This document shows positions 35,799 to 44,595 of a stretch of DNA of 50,741 nt, in pieces; within the stretch, counting starts at the first letter, position 1; each line of letters starts with the position of its first letter. The notes below the pieces were generated by a model. That model worked only from the letters and a program-made list of their open reading frames with translations, ran no database searches and was not told where the DNA came from. The translations under genes and the position numbers were made by a program. Source of the DNA: an uncultured Prevotella sp. (GTDB taxonomy: Bacteria > Bacteroidota > Bacteroidia > Bacteroidales > Bacteroidaceae); NCBI GenBank assembly GCA_900322175.1, contig ONYZ01000012.1, positions 1 to 50,741 on the forward strand, read 5' to 3'.

Positions 35799-36371
35799 AT
35801 GGACAAATTCTTGATTGTAGGCTTGGGAAATATCGGCGACGAGTACGAGAACACCCGCCACAATACAGGCTTTATGGTATTGGATGCTTTTGCAAAGGCA
35901 TCCAATATTGTTTTTGCCGACAAGCGCTACGGCTTTGTGGCAGAAACATCTGTAAAGGGACGAAAGGTGATACTGCTCAAACCGTCGACGTATATGAACC
36001 TGAGCGGAAACGCTGTGAGATACTGGTTGAATAAGGAAAATATCGAACAGTCGAGGCTGCTAGTAATCAGCGACGATGTAGCGCTGCCACTCGGAGCATT
36101 CCGACTGAAAGCCAGTGGATCGAACGGTGGGCATAACGGACTGGGACACATACAGCAACTAATCGGTCAGAACTACGCCAGACTGCGTATGGGTATTGGC
36201 AACGACTTTCCACGTGGCATGCAGGTAGACTGGGTGCTTGGCAAGTACGACGACGAGGAGATGAAGACCCTCCAACCGAGTATCGATACAGCCTGCGAGA
36301 TAATCAAAAGTTTTGTACTGGCGGGAATCGATATCACTATGAACCAGTTTAACAAACTTGGCAAGAAGTGA
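35799..36371 (+). CDS. pth: Peptidyl-tRNA hydrolase
   Basis: 190 residues. Motifs are [20 protein letters not shown] with the catalytic His in [39 protein letters not shown] and [15 protein letters not shown]. It releases peptides from stalled peptidyl-tRNA. It follows rplY by 28 nt; this spacer and the one before the next gene share the 12-mer TGACAATTAAGG just ahead of each start. Confidence 0.95.
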   Translation: MDKFLIVGLGNIGDEYENTRHNTGFMVLDAFAKASNIVFADKRYGFVAETSVKGRKVILLKPSTYMNLSGNAVRYWLNKENIEQSRLLVISDDVALPLGAFRLKASGSNGGHNGLGHIQQLIGQNYARLRMGIGNDFPRGMQVDWVLGKYDDEEMKTLQPSIDTACEIIKSFVLAGIDITMNQFNKLGKK

Positions 36372-36405
36372 CACTGACACGATACAAGTGACAATTAAGG
36401 TATAT

Positions 36406-36786
36406 ATGGAAGAAGCAAGAATAGATAAATGGTTGTGGGCATCGCGCATATTCAAGACTCGCTCGATAGCCGCTGATGCATGCAAAAACGGACGTGTAAC
36501 CATTGGCAACGTGATCGTCAAGCCATCACGTATGGTAAAGGTAGGCGAGACCGTAAGCGTGCGCAAGCCACCTATCACTTACTCGTTCCGCATACTTAAG
36601 ACTATCGAACAGCGCGTAGGAGCAAAACTCCTGCCTGAGATATACGAAAACGTGACTGATCCCGAGCAGTACGAACTGCTAGAGATGACCCGCATAAGCG
36701 GATTTGTGGATCGTGCACGTGGCACAGGCCGTCCCACCAAGAAGGATCGCCGCAGCCTGGATGCATTTCTGGAAGACATAGAATAA
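36406..36786 (+). CDS. S4-domain RNA-binding protein, Hsp15-like
   Basis: 126 residues from the ATG at 36406; a longer frame begins at a non-ATG codon inside the pth 3' end. The S4 domain occupies residues 3-50 (ARIDKWLWASRIFKTRSIAA, DACKNGRVTIGNVIVKPS). The C-terminal Arg/Lys-rich tail (GRPTKKDRRSLDAF) is typical of the HslR/Hsp15 group, which binds free 50S subunits carrying stalled nascent chains. The position directly after pth fits a role in ribosome rescue. Confidence 0.88.
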   Translation: MEEARIDKWLWASRIFKTRSIAADACKNGRVTIGNVIVKPSRMVKVGETVSVRKPPITYSFRILKTIEQRVGAKLLPEIYENVTDPEQYELLEMTRISGFVDRARGTGRPTKKDRRSLDAFLEDIE

Positions 36787-36805
36787 AAAAAAGAAGTTAA
36801 GGCTT

Positions 36806-37792
36806 ATGACACTGCTGAACATCGGATTTATCATTATCGGCATAGCGCTCATTATATGGGGCGCCGACAGACTTACTGAGGGTGCTTCGAGATTGGCTCG
36901 GGGCATGCGTGTGCCCGAGATTATCATCGGACTGACCATCGTTGCAGCCGGCACATCGGCTCCAGAGTTGTTTGTCAGTCTGGTATCGGCCATCAAGGGT
37001 ACCAGCGATCTAGCTGTAGGTAATGTTATCGGCTCCAACATCTTCAACACATTGCTGATAGTAGGCTGTTCGGCAGTTGTGGCTCCTATCGCAGTGGCTC
37101 CTGACACGGTTAAAAAGGATATACCGTTTGCCATTGGTGCATCGCTGTTGCTGTTTGTTCTGTGTTTTGATGATATGAAATCGCCTCATTTATGGGGCAA
37201 CGAGATAAGTCGTCAGGATGGTATCATACTGCTGATAGGATTCCTGGCATTTATGGTTTACACATTCCAGATGGCTGGTAAGGCAGGACTGCTACCTACT
37301 AGAGAAGAGGAACTTGGTATTGAGCGTCCGAAAGAGCCACGCGAGTTTTCGTGGATTAATCTGGGATGGATAGTGTTAGGACTGGCATGTCTTATCGGTG
37401 GTAGTCATCTGTTTGTAGATGCTGCCACGTATGTAGCCCACCGTTTTGGCATACGTCAGAGTGTGGTAGGACTAACCATAGTAGCCGGCGGCACATCGCT
37501 ACCCGAGCTTGCCACTAGTATAGTAGCTGCTTACAAGGGGCGCGCTGCACTTGCTATCGGCAATGTGATAGGCTCAAACGTATTCAATATTCTGCTCATT
37601 GTCGGTATTACCGCAGTGGTTCACCCCATGCGTATCATGGGTATCACTATCGTCGACCTGATGATGATGCTGATAAGTATCGGACTGATGTGGCTGTTTG
37701 CCATTACCAAATATTACGTATCACGTAGAGAAGGATGGCTGCTTATTTTTACGTTTATTGCGTATATGGGTTGGCTGCTATATTTGTTATAA
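36806..37792 (+). CDS. Calcium/sodium antiporter, YrbG/CaCA family
   Basis: 328 residues, about ten membrane segments. Two inverted-repeat halves carry the ion-binding alpha motifs: GTSAPELFVSLVSAIKG with VGNVIGSNIFNTLLIVG (about residues 49-90), and GGTSLPELATSIVAAYKG with IGNVIGSNVFNILLIVG (about 231-272). It exchanges sodium for calcium across the inner membrane. It starts 19 nt after the S4-domain gene. Confidence 0.93.
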   Translation: MTLLNIGFIIIGIALIIWGADRLTEGASRLARGMRVPEIIIGLTIVAAGTSAPELFVSLVSAIKGTSDLAVGNVIGSNIFNTLLIVGCSAVVAPIAVAPDTVKKDIPFAIGASLLLFVLCFDDMKSPHLWGNEISRQDGIILLIGFLAFMVYTFQMAGKAGLLPTREEELGIERPKEPREFSWINLGWIVLGLACLIGGSHLFVDAATYVAHRFGIRQSVVGLTIVAGGTSLPELATSIVAAYKGRAALAIGNVIGSNVFNILLIVGITAVVHPMRIMGITIVDLMMMLISIGLMWLFAITKYYVSRREGWLLIFTFIAYMGWLLYLL

Positions 37793-37800
37793 CTGATAAC

Positions 37801-37853
37801 AGGGGTACTTGAACACCCCCTTTCGCTCGAGCTTAGCTCGCTTTGCTCGCGAA
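37801..37853. other. Two hairpins in the spacer before the queuosine transporter
   Basis: AGGGGT/ACCCCCT (37801-37821) and a TTCGC/GCGAA-closed hairpin rich in CTCG (37822-37853) fill the 77-nt gap between the antiporter and the transporter gene. The first may be a weak terminator; the second lies in the transporter leader. Confidence 0.35.
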
Positions 37854-37869
37854 GAACAAAACAAGAAAA

Positions 37870-38565
37870 ATGGAAAAATTAAAAGACAATCAGAGGATTA
37901 GTGTGCTGTTTATGATGTACGGCATACTGTTTTGCGTGTGCCTGATAACGGCAAACGTATTGGAGACAAAACAGATTTCGTTCGGCCCTGCCAATATGAC
38001 TGCAGGATTGATCGTTTTCCCAGTTAGTTACATTATCAACGATGTGGTTTGCGAAGTATGGGGTTATCGTCGCACTCGTCTGCTCATCTGGCTTGGCTTC
38101 GCCATGAACTTCATGTTTGTGGTGTTTGGTGCCATCGCCGACTGGATTCCAGGTGCGCCTTACTGGCATGGTGAGGAGGGCTTTCATCAGATATTCGGAC
38201 TGGCACCACGTATTGCCGGAGCATCTTTCCTGGCATTCTTGGCTGGTTCGTTTATGAATGCCTATGTGATGAGTAAGATGAAGTTAAGCTCGGATGGCAA
38301 GAACTTCTCGGCTCGTGCTGTGATGAGTACTATCTGGGGTGAGTTGACTGACTCTATCATCTTCTTCCCGCTTGCACTTGGTGGCGTCATCCCCTGGGAG
38401 GAGATGCCTTCGCTAGTCATCACTCAGGTAACACTGAAGACACTCTACGAAATCGTTGCACTCCCCGTAACTATCCGTGTGGTAAACTTCACCAAGAAGC
38501 ACGACCATGAGGATGTGTTCGATCGCGATATTGCATATAATGTATTTAAGGTCAAGGAACTCTAA
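37870..38565 (+). CDS. Queuosine precursor transporter, YhhQ family
   Basis: 231 residues from the ATG at 37870. Six predicted membrane helices and the family block KQISFGPANMTAGLIVFPVS with IINDVVCEVWGYRRTR are seen, then FLAFLAGSFMNAYVMSKMK and GELTDSIIFFPLALGG. Family members import queuosine precursors such as preQ0 or preQ1. It is followed 6 nt later by queF, which reduces preQ0 to preQ1, so the pair forms a salvage unit for queuosine tRNA modification. Confidence 0.92.
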   Translation: MEKLKDNQRISVLFMMYGILFCVCLITANVLETKQISFGPANMTAGLIVFPVSYIINDVVCEVWGYRRTRLLIWLGFAMNFMFVVFGAIADWIPGAPYWHGEEGFHQIFGLAPRIAGASFLAFLAGSFMNAYVMSKMKLSSDGKNFSARAVMSTIWGELTDSIIFFPLALGGVIPWEEMPSLVITQVTLKTLYEIVALPVTIRVVNFTKKHDHEDVFDRDIAYNVFKVKEL

Positions 38566-38571
38566 TGTTTA

Positions 38572-39036
38572 ATGTATATGAGAGAACAGGAAGGTTTGCA
38601 GGCACTCGGCAAGAAGACTGAGTACAAGAGTGATTATGCACCAGAGGTGCTTGAGACATTTATTAACAAGCATCCTGAGAACGATTATTGGGTACAGTTC
38701 AACTGCCCAGAGTTTACCTCATTGTGTCCTATCACGGGACAGCCTGATTTCGCAGAGATTAAGATAATGTATATCCCCGGCGAGAAGATGGTTGAGAGCA
38801 AGAGTCTGAAGTTGTATCTGTTCAGTTTTCGCAACCATGGCGATTTTCACGAAGACTGTGTGAATGTTATTATGAAGGATCTGGTTCGGCTGATGGACCC
38901 CAAGTACATCGAGGTTATCGGACTGTTCACCCCTCGTGGCGGAATCAGCATCTATCCATACGCCAACTACGGTCGTCCCGGCACAAAGTTTGAGCAACTA
39001 GCCGAGCAGCGACTGATGAATCATAAGTTTCAATAA
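38572..39036 (+). CDS. queF: NADPH-dependent 7-cyano-7-deazaguanine reductase
   Basis: 154 residues, the short single-domain QueF type. The active-site Cys52 and Asp59 lie in [13 protein letters not shown], followed by [20 protein letters not shown] and [18 protein letters not shown]. It reduces the nitrile of preQ0 to the amine of preQ1 using NADPH. A second ATG two codons later (38578) is an equally possible start. It is the last gene before a strong terminator. Confidence 0.95.
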   Translation: MYMREQEGLQALGKKTEYKSDYAPEVLETFINKHPENDYWVQFNCPEFTSLCPITGQPDFAEIKIMYIPGEKMVESKSLKLYLFSFRNHGDFHEDCVNVIMKDLVRLMDPKYIEVIGLFTPRGGISIYPYANYGRPGTKFEQLAEQRLMNHKFQ

Positions 39037-39043
39037 AACATAC

Positions 39044-39071
39044 AATCCTCTGTCAATGACAGGGGATTTTT
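39044..39071 (+). terminator. Intrinsic terminator after queF
   Basis: AATCCTCTGTC and GACAGGGGATT form an 11-bp stem with one G-U pair and a 3-nt loop, followed by a T tract. It ends the rplY-to-queF run. Confidence 0.85.
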
Positions 39072-39135
39072 CATTGTCACTACTAAAAAAGATAAAATAA
39101 TGTGTGAATAATGCCGCTATGTGCGAAAAAAGTGC

Positions 39136-39143
39136 TATATTTG
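39136..39143 (+). promoter_or_regulatory. -7 promoter element of the carboxyltransferase gene
   Basis: TATATTTG, about 30 nt before the ATG at 39174. No clear -33 box. Confidence 0.6.
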
Positions 39144-39173
39144 CATTCAGATTTGAAATGTAACTAAAGAGAT

Positions 39174-40955
39174 ATGGCAAAAAAGAAGATCCAATTCAGT
39201 CTCGTTTACAGAGACATGTGGCAGAGTTCTGGTAAGTTCCAGCCACGTAAAGATCAGCTGGAACGCATTGCTCCTGCAATCATCGATATGGGCTGTTTCG
39301 CCCGAGTAGAAACCAACGGTGGAGCCTTTGAGCAGGTTAACCTGATGGCAGGCGAGAATCCTAACCTCGCTGTTCGCGCTTTCTGTAAGCCATTCAACGA
39401 GGTAGGCATCAAGACCCACATGCTCGACCGTGGTCTCAATGCACTTCGCATGTATCCTGTGCCCGACGATGTTCGTGCACTAATGTATAAGGTAAAGCAC
39501 GCTCAGGGTGTAGACATCACTCGTATCTTCTGCGGATTGAACGATACCCGTAACATCATCCCAAGCATCAAGTGGGCTAAGGAAGGAGGCATGACACCAC
39601 AGGCCACACTGTGTATCACCACATCGCCTGTTCACACCGTTGAGTACTACGCAGCTATCGCCGACGAGGTAATCGCTGCTGGTGCCGAGGAAATCTGTCT
39701 GAAGGATATGGCAGGTATTGGTCAGCCAGCTATGCTGGGTGCTCTCACCAAGGCTATCAAGACCAAGCACCCCGATATCATCATTCAGTATCACGGACAC
39801 TCTGGTCCTGGACTCTCGATGGCATCTATCCTCGAAGTATGTAACAATGGTGCCGACATCATCGATACGGCTATCGAGCCTCTCAGCTGGGGTAAGGTTC
39901 ACCCAGACATCATCTCTGTTCAGAGCATGCTGAAGAACGAAGGTTTCGAGGTGGCCGATCTGAATATGAATGCTTATATGCAGGCTCGTACACTCACTCA
40001 GGAGTTCATCGACGACTGGCTTGGATGCTTTATCAACCCAGCTAACAAGCACATGTCATCGCTGCTGCTTGGTAGCGGTCTGCCTGGTGGCATGATGGGA
40101 TCGATGATGGCCGATCTTGGTCCTATCCAGAAGATGATCAACAAGGAGCGCGAGAAGAAGGGCGAATCAGCACTCACCATGGACGATATGCTGGTTAAGC
40201 TGTTCAACGAGGTAGAGTATGTATGGCCAAAGGTAGGTTATCCCCCACTGGTAACTCCATTCTCTCAGTACACTAAGAACATTGCTCTGATGAACCTCCT
40301 CACTATGGAGCAGGGCAAGGGTCGCTATGTAATGATGGACGACGCTATATGGGGTATGATCCTGGGTAAGAGTGGTAAGGTGCCTGGCACCATCGCTCCT
40401 GAGCTGGTAGAACTGGCTGAGAAGCAGAACCGTAAGTTTACTGATGCCGATCCTCACACACTGCTCGAGAATGCTCTCGACGGATTCCGTAAGGAAATGG
40501 ACGAGAACGGTTGGGACTACGGACAGGACGACGAAGAGCTGTTTGAGCTGGCTATGCACCCAGAGCAGTACCGTCCATTCAAGAGCGGTCAGGCCAAGAA
40601 GCAGTTGCTGGCTGATATTCAGAAGGCTAAGGATGCCAAGCTTGGTGGTGGCCAGAAGATTTCTAAGGAGGAGATCGACGCTCTCAAGCACGCTAAGGCC
40701 GATGCAGTAAAGGCTCCTCTGGCAGGTCAGCTGTTGTGGGGCTTTGGTGGCGAAGGTGTACTTGCACCATGCGTTGAGCCATTCATTGGTCAGAAATACA
40801 AGGAAGGCGACACCTTCTGCTATCTGCAGACCAAGTGGGGCGAGATTGTATCTATCCCAGCTGCTCTTGGAGGCAAACTTGTAGACATCAGTGTTAAGCC
40901 AGGTCAGAACATCCGTCAGGGTGACACTATCGCCTGGATAGAGCGCGAAGCATAA
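39174..40955 (+). CDS. Oxaloacetate decarboxylase alpha-subunit-type carboxyltransferase
   Basis: 593 residues. The carboxyltransferase TIM barrel starts with FSLVYRDMWQSSGKFQPRKD and contains FARVETNGGAFEQVN, the metal-binding IIQYHGHSGPGLSMASI, EEICLKDMAGIG, and the PYC_OADA region (GLPGGMMGSMMADL, VWPKVGYPPLVTPFSQY). The C-terminal 80 residues look like a biotinyl/lipoyl-type domain (VKAPLAGQLLWGF, GKLVDISVKPGQNIRQGDTI), but the usual AMKM biotin site is replaced by LQTKWGE, two residues shorter. It may work with a separate biotin carrier protein. It is expected to carry the carboxyl transfer of oxaloacetate, or of a related acid, to biotin for a sodium-pumping decarboxylase. The beta and gamma subunits are not nearby. 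Confidence 0.88.
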   Translation: MAKKKIQFSLVYRDMWQSSGKFQPRKDQLERIAPAIIDMGCFARVETNGGAFEQVNLMAGENPNLAVRAFCKPFNEVGIKTHMLDRGLNALRMYPVPDDVRALMYKVKHAQGVDITRIFCGLNDTRNIIPSIKWAKEGGMTPQATLCITTSPVHTVEYYAAIADEVIAAGAEEICLKDMAGIGQPAMLGALTKAIKTKHPDIIIQYHGHSGPGLSMASILEVCNNGADIIDTAIEPLSWGKVHPDIISVQSMLKNEGFEVADLNMNAYMQARTLTQEFIDDWLGCFINPANKHMSSLLLGSGLPGGMMGSMMADLGPIQKMINKEREKKGESALTMDDMLVKLFNEVEYVWPKVGYPPLVTPFSQYTKNIALMNLLTMEQGKGRYVMMDDAIWGMILGKSGKVPGTIAPELVELAEKQNRKFTDADPHTLLENALDGFRKEMDENGWDYGQDDEELFELAMHPEQYRPFKSGQAKKQLLADIQKAKDAKLGGGQKISKEEIDALKHAKADAVKAPLAGQLLWGFGGEGVLAPCVEPFIGQKYKEGDTFCYLQTKWGEIVSIPAALGGKLVDISVKPGQNIRQGDTIAWIEREA

Positions 40956-40963
40956 TATTATTA

Positions 40964-41055
40964 GGCGCGGATTACACGGCATTAATTTTATTAAAGACAC
41001 AGCTGTAGCGAAAAAAAGGCAGTGTCTCTTTATAAAGAGCCGCGTAATCCGTGCC
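40964..41055. repeat. Intergenic imperfect palindrome, CGGATTAC type
   Basis: Arms GGCGCGGATTACACGGC (40964-40980) and GCCGCGTAATCCGTGCC (41039-41055) pair at 15 of 17 positions. An inner GACAC/GTGTC stem is nested inside. The right arm ends 13 nt before the start codon of the HD-domain gene. Confidence 0.75.
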
Positions 41056-41068
41056 AAATTATTTAACT

Positions 41069-41608
41069 ATGGACTACCAATCGATAATTGATCGCTATTA
41101 TCCTGAGGAGGATGAATTAAAGCGCATTCTGATGATTCACTCACGTCAGGTGGCGGATCGCTGTCTGTTGATTGCGAAAAAGCATCCTGAGTTGCGACTG
41201 GATACTGAGTTTCTGGAAGAGGCCGCCATGCTGCACGATATCGGCATATTCCGTTGCAATGCACCATCGATACAATGCTTCGGTACCGAGCCATACATCT
41301 GTCATGGATATATCGGCGGACAGATACTGCGCGATGAGGGTCATGTGCGCCATGCGCTGGTGTGCGAGCGCCATACTGGTACAGGACTGAGCAAACAACA
41401 GATAGAAAGTCGCAATCTGCCATTGCCGCTAGATCGCAGTTACGAACCAGAAGTGATGGAGGAGCAAGTGGTGTGCTATGCCGACAAATTCTACTCCAAG
41501 TCTAATATCGATCTTGAGCGCAGTGTAGTAGAAACAGCACAGAGTTTAGAGAAATTTGGTCCCGAAGGAGTGCGAAAATTCTTAAAATGGGTTGATTTGT
41601 TTGAATAA
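41069..41608 (+). CDS. HD-domain phosphohydrolase-type protein
   Basis: 179 residues from the ATG at 41069; the frame upstream of it reads through the repeat. The HD metal motif is AAMLHDIGIF, with an upstream His in ILMIHSRQVADR and further conserved His/Asp residues in CERHTGTGLS and VVCYADKFYSKS. This is the HDIG/HDc fold of small phosphohydrolases. The substrate is unknown. It appears to be a single-gene unit. Confidence 0.82.
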   Translation: MDYQSIIDRYYPEEDELKRILMIHSRQVADRCLLIAKKHPELRLDTEFLEEAAMLHDIGIFRCNAPSIQCFGTEPYICHGYIGGQILRDEGHVRHALVCERHTGTGLSKQQIESRNLPLPLDRSYEPEVMEEQVVCYADKFYSKSNIDLERSVVETAQSLEKFGPEGVRKFLKWVDLFE

Positions 41609-41665
41609 AGACCAATATTTGTGATAATCTCTGTTAATCTATGGCGGAAATCGCAGAATTATTAG

Positions 41666-41673
41666 TAATTTTG
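41666..41673 (+). promoter_or_regulatory. -7 promoter element of the LptD-type gene
   Basis: TAATTTTG ends 5 nt before the GTG at 41679. Either the mRNA is essentially leaderless or translation starts further inside. Confidence 0.6.
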
Positions 41674-41678
41674 CAGCC

Positions 41679-44543
41679 GTGAAAAGAAAATCGGTATTGA
41701 TTGTGTTCACTTTCGTCATCTTACTGGTGATGGCGGAGGTACCAATGAAGATGGTCTCTAGGGTTCAGAAGGACTCTGGAAATAATGACAGTATCCCAGC
41801 TGATACCACAGCCGGCATCGCCCCGCACGATACTGTCAATGCAATAGCATCTGTCGATACTACCACCATGGACTCTATACAGCTGGCAATATTCCGTCAC
41901 AATAAGGCAGTCGATGATTCGTTGGCTCAGGATAGTATCAACAAGAGTCGTAAGAATGGTATCGATTCGCCCGTAGAGTATTCGGCCGAAGATTCGCTTA
42001 CATACGAAGCCGCATCAGGACTGGCCCATCTGTATGGCGACTCTAAGGTGAAGTATCAGAATATGGACCTGCAGAGCGACAAGATATACATGAGTCTTGA
42101 CAGCAGTCTGGTACACGCTACAGGTAGTATGGATACCACCACCCACGAACTTGTTGGAACCCCAGTGTTCAAGATGGGTAACGACGAGTATCAGAGCGAC
42201 ACGATGGCATTCAACTTTAAGACTAAGAAAGGGCTTATCTCGAGTGTTTACACTCAGCAGGAGGAAGGCTTCCTTACTAGCGAACTCTCTAAGCGTGGTG
42301 CCAACGGCGAGATGTTCCTGCAGCACGGTCGTTACACCACTTGCGACGATCCTCATCCTGATTTCTATCTTGCCATGTCACGTGCCAAGGTGCGTCCTGG
42401 CAAGGATGTGGTATTTGGTCCTACATATCTTGTTGTAGCCGATGTGCCTCTGCCATTGGCTATACCTTACGGATTCTTCCCCTTTACCAAGAGTTACTCT
42501 AGCGGACTCATCATGCCCACATACGGCGATGAGACCGAGCGTGGATTCTATCTGCGCGATGGTGGATACTACTTTGCCATCAACGACAAGATGGACTTGA
42601 AGTTGATAGGCGAAATCTATACAAAGGGTTCGTGGGGACTGTCGGCAGCATCCAACTACCGTAAGCGCTATAAGTACAGTGGCTCGTTCTATGCCAGCTA
42701 TCAGAACACCATCAACGGCGAGAAGAATATGCCCGACTACTCTAAGACTACCAGTTTCAAGATACAGTGGAGTCATCGTCAGGATTCAAAAGCCAATCCA
42801 TACTCGCAGCTATCGGCAAGCGTCAACTTTGCCACATCCAGTTACGAGCGAAACAATCTCAGCTCAATGTATAACCCCCAATCGCTCACACAGTCCACAC
42901 GTACATCATCAGTATCGTGGAGCACCTCATTCTCGAGCCTTGGCATGACACTGAGCACCAGCACCAACCTGAACCAGAATATGCGTGACAGCACCATATC
43001 GCTCACACTGCCCGACCTCAATATCTCTATCGCCCGATTCTATCCATTCAAGCGTAAAAAGCGAGTTGGAGCCGAGCGATGGTACGAGAAGATTTCGATG
43101 CAGTACACAGGACACCTTACCAACTCTATCAATACAAAGGAAGACAAGCTGATGCACTCGTCGCTAACACGCGACTGGAAGAACGGCATGCAGCACACCA
43201 TACCTATCAGCGGAAACTTTACGCTGTTCGGTTATCTTAATGTCAATCCTTCGATAAATTTCACCGATCGCACCTATTTTAATAAGACGCGTAAATCGTG
43301 GGATGCAGTAAATCAGAAGGAAGTCAGCGACACACTCAGTGGATTCTATAACGTCTACAACTGGAATCTGTCGCTTAGCGCATCTACCAAGTTGTATGGT
43401 ATGTTCATACCCAGTCGCAAGCTGTTTGGTGATAAGATCCAGGCCATTCGCCACGTTGTCACCCCCAGTGTCAGCTTTAGCTACGCACCTGATTTCAGTG
43501 CATCGCGCTATGGATATTACGAGCACTATCAGAAGACCGATGCCGAGGGCAACGTTACGATGGTAGAGTACTCGCCATACTCTATTGGCGCATACGGAGT
43601 GCCAGGCAAGGGTAAGACTGGTAGCATATCGATGGACCTGTCGCAGAATCTGGAAATGAAGGTGAAGAGCGACGACGACTCTACTGGATACAAGAAGATA
43701 TCGCTTATCGACGAGTTCCGCATGTCGATGTCGTACAATATGGCTGCCGAAGTTCGTCCATGGAGCGACCTGTCGACATCGTTGCGACTGAAGCTAAGCA
43801 AGAGCTATACACTCAATCTTAATGCTGTATTCGCATCGTATGTGTACGAGGCCGACAGCGTAGGAGCTACACCACGTGTATCTGAGACCAAGACATATTG
43901 GGGAATGGGAAAACTTGGTAGATTCCAAGGTATATCGCAGAACCTGTCGTACACACTTAGCAATGATAAACTTGCCAAGTTGTTTAAGCGCCTGCGTGGC
44001 GAGAAGGTCGACAAGGATAATAAAAAGAACAACACTGGTCAGAATGATGACGACGAGTGGGATCCGAACGTAGAGACAAACGTTGACGAGGATATGGAGA
44101 AAGCCAAGCATGGAGCCAAGCGTAAGAGCGGCTCGAAAGCCGAGACCGACGAAGACGGATATATGGCATTCCAGATGCCTTGGAGCATAAGCTTCGGATA
44201 TGGTATCACCATGCGTGAGGACCAGACACTCAGCAAGTTCAACTACAAAACCATGCGCTATCCATATAAGTTTACGCAGAATCTTAACGTGAGTGGAAAC
44301 TTGCGTCTGAGCGACGGATGGAACATATCATTCTCGTCAGGCTATGACTTCGACAACAAGAAGATTTCGATGACAACAGCATCGCTGAATCGCGACCTCC
44401 ATTGCTTCAATATGTCGTGTTCGGTAGTGCTTGCACCTTATACTAGTTATAACTTCTCGTTCCGTTGCAATGCGTCAACGCTTACCGATGCGCTCAAATA
44501 CGACAAGCGCTCAAGCTATTCGAATGCTGTTCAATGGTACTAA
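41679..44543 (+). CDS. LptD-type outer-membrane LPS assembly protein
   Basis: 954 residues with a GTG start. The first in-frame ATG (codon 18) would remove most of the signal sequence (MKRKSVLIVFTFVILLVMA). An acidic Ser/Thr/Asp linker follows (about 25-100), then the OstA/LptA-like beta-jellyroll (ASGLAHLYGDSKVKYQNMDL, DEYQSDTMAFNFKTKKGLIS), then the LptD barrel (YTTCDDPHPDFYLAMSRAKV, GLIMPTYGDETERGFYLRDG), ending in an aromatic residue. It is expected to insert lipopolysaccharide into the outer leaflet together with LptE. A charged insertion near residue 790 (KVDKDNKKNNTGQNDDDEWD) is unusual and probably an extramembrane loop. Confidence 0.87.
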   Translation: MKRKSVLIVFTFVILLVMAEVPMKMVSRVQKDSGNNDSIPADTTAGIAPHDTVNAIASVDTTTMDSIQLAIFRHNKAVDDSLAQDSINKSRKNGIDSPVEYSAEDSLTYEAASGLAHLYGDSKVKYQNMDLQSDKIYMSLDSSLVHATGSMDTTTHELVGTPVFKMGNDEYQSDTMAFNFKTKKGLISSVYTQQEEGFLTSELSKRGANGEMFLQHGRYTTCDDPHPDFYLAMSRAKVRPGKDVVFGPTYLVVADVPLPLAIPYGFFPFTKSYSSGLIMPTYGDETERGFYLRDGGYYFAINDKMDLKLIGEIYTKGSWGLSAASNYRKRYKYSGSFYASYQNTINGEKNMPDYSKTTSFKIQWSHRQDSKANPYSQLSASVNFATSSYERNNLSSMYNPQSLTQSTRTSSVSWSTSFSSLGMTLSTSTNLNQNMRDSTISLTLPDLNISIARFYPFKRKKRVGAERWYEKISMQYTGHLTNSINTKEDKLMHSSLTRDWKNGMQHTIPISGNFTLFGYLNVNPSINFTDRTYFNKTRKSWDAVNQKEVSDTLSGFYNVYNWNLSLSASTKLYGMFIPSRKLFGDKIQAIRHVVTPSVSFSYAPDFSASRYGYYEHYQKTDAEGNVTMVEYSPYSIGAYGVPGKGKTGSISMDLSQNLEMKVKSDDDSTGYKKISLIDEFRMSMSYNMAAEVRPWSDLSTSLRLKLSKSYTLNLNAVFASYVYEADSVGATPRVSETKTYWGMGKLGRFQGISQNLSYTLSNDKLAKLFKRLRGEKVDKDNKKNNTGQNDDDEWDPNVETNVDEDMEKAKHGAKRKSGSKAETDEDGYMAFQMPWSISFGYGITMREDQTLSKFNYKTMRYPYKFTQNLNVSGNLRLSDGWNISFSSGYDFDNKKISMTTASLNRDLHCFNMSCSVVLAPYTSYNFSFRCNASTLTDALKYDKRSSYSNAVQWY

Positions 44544-44545
44544 AA

Positions 44546-44592
44546 GAGTTAAGAATTAAGAGTTAAGAATTAAGAGTTAAGAATTAAGAGTT
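44546..44592. repeat. Three tandem copies of a 14-bp unit
   Basis: GAGTTAAGAATTAA is repeated at 44546, 44560 and 44574, followed by GAGTT. It fills the spacer between the LptD-type gene and the antiporter gene. Confidence 0.9.
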
Positions 44593-44595
44593 GAT

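Noticed and set aside
37793-37869. Possible preQ1 riboswitch before the queuosine transporter
   Set aside because: The location is suggestive, but the hairpins show no match to the preQ1 class I or II patterns I know, and the A-rich pseudoknot strand is not evident.
40167-41057. 296-codon minus-strand frame opposite the carboxyltransferase gene
   Set aside because: It is antisense to conserved sequence and runs through the intergenic palindrome; it is a shadow frame.
44546-44592. Possible CRISPR-like array
   Set aside because: The 14-bp units are directly adjacent, without spacers, and no cas genes are present.
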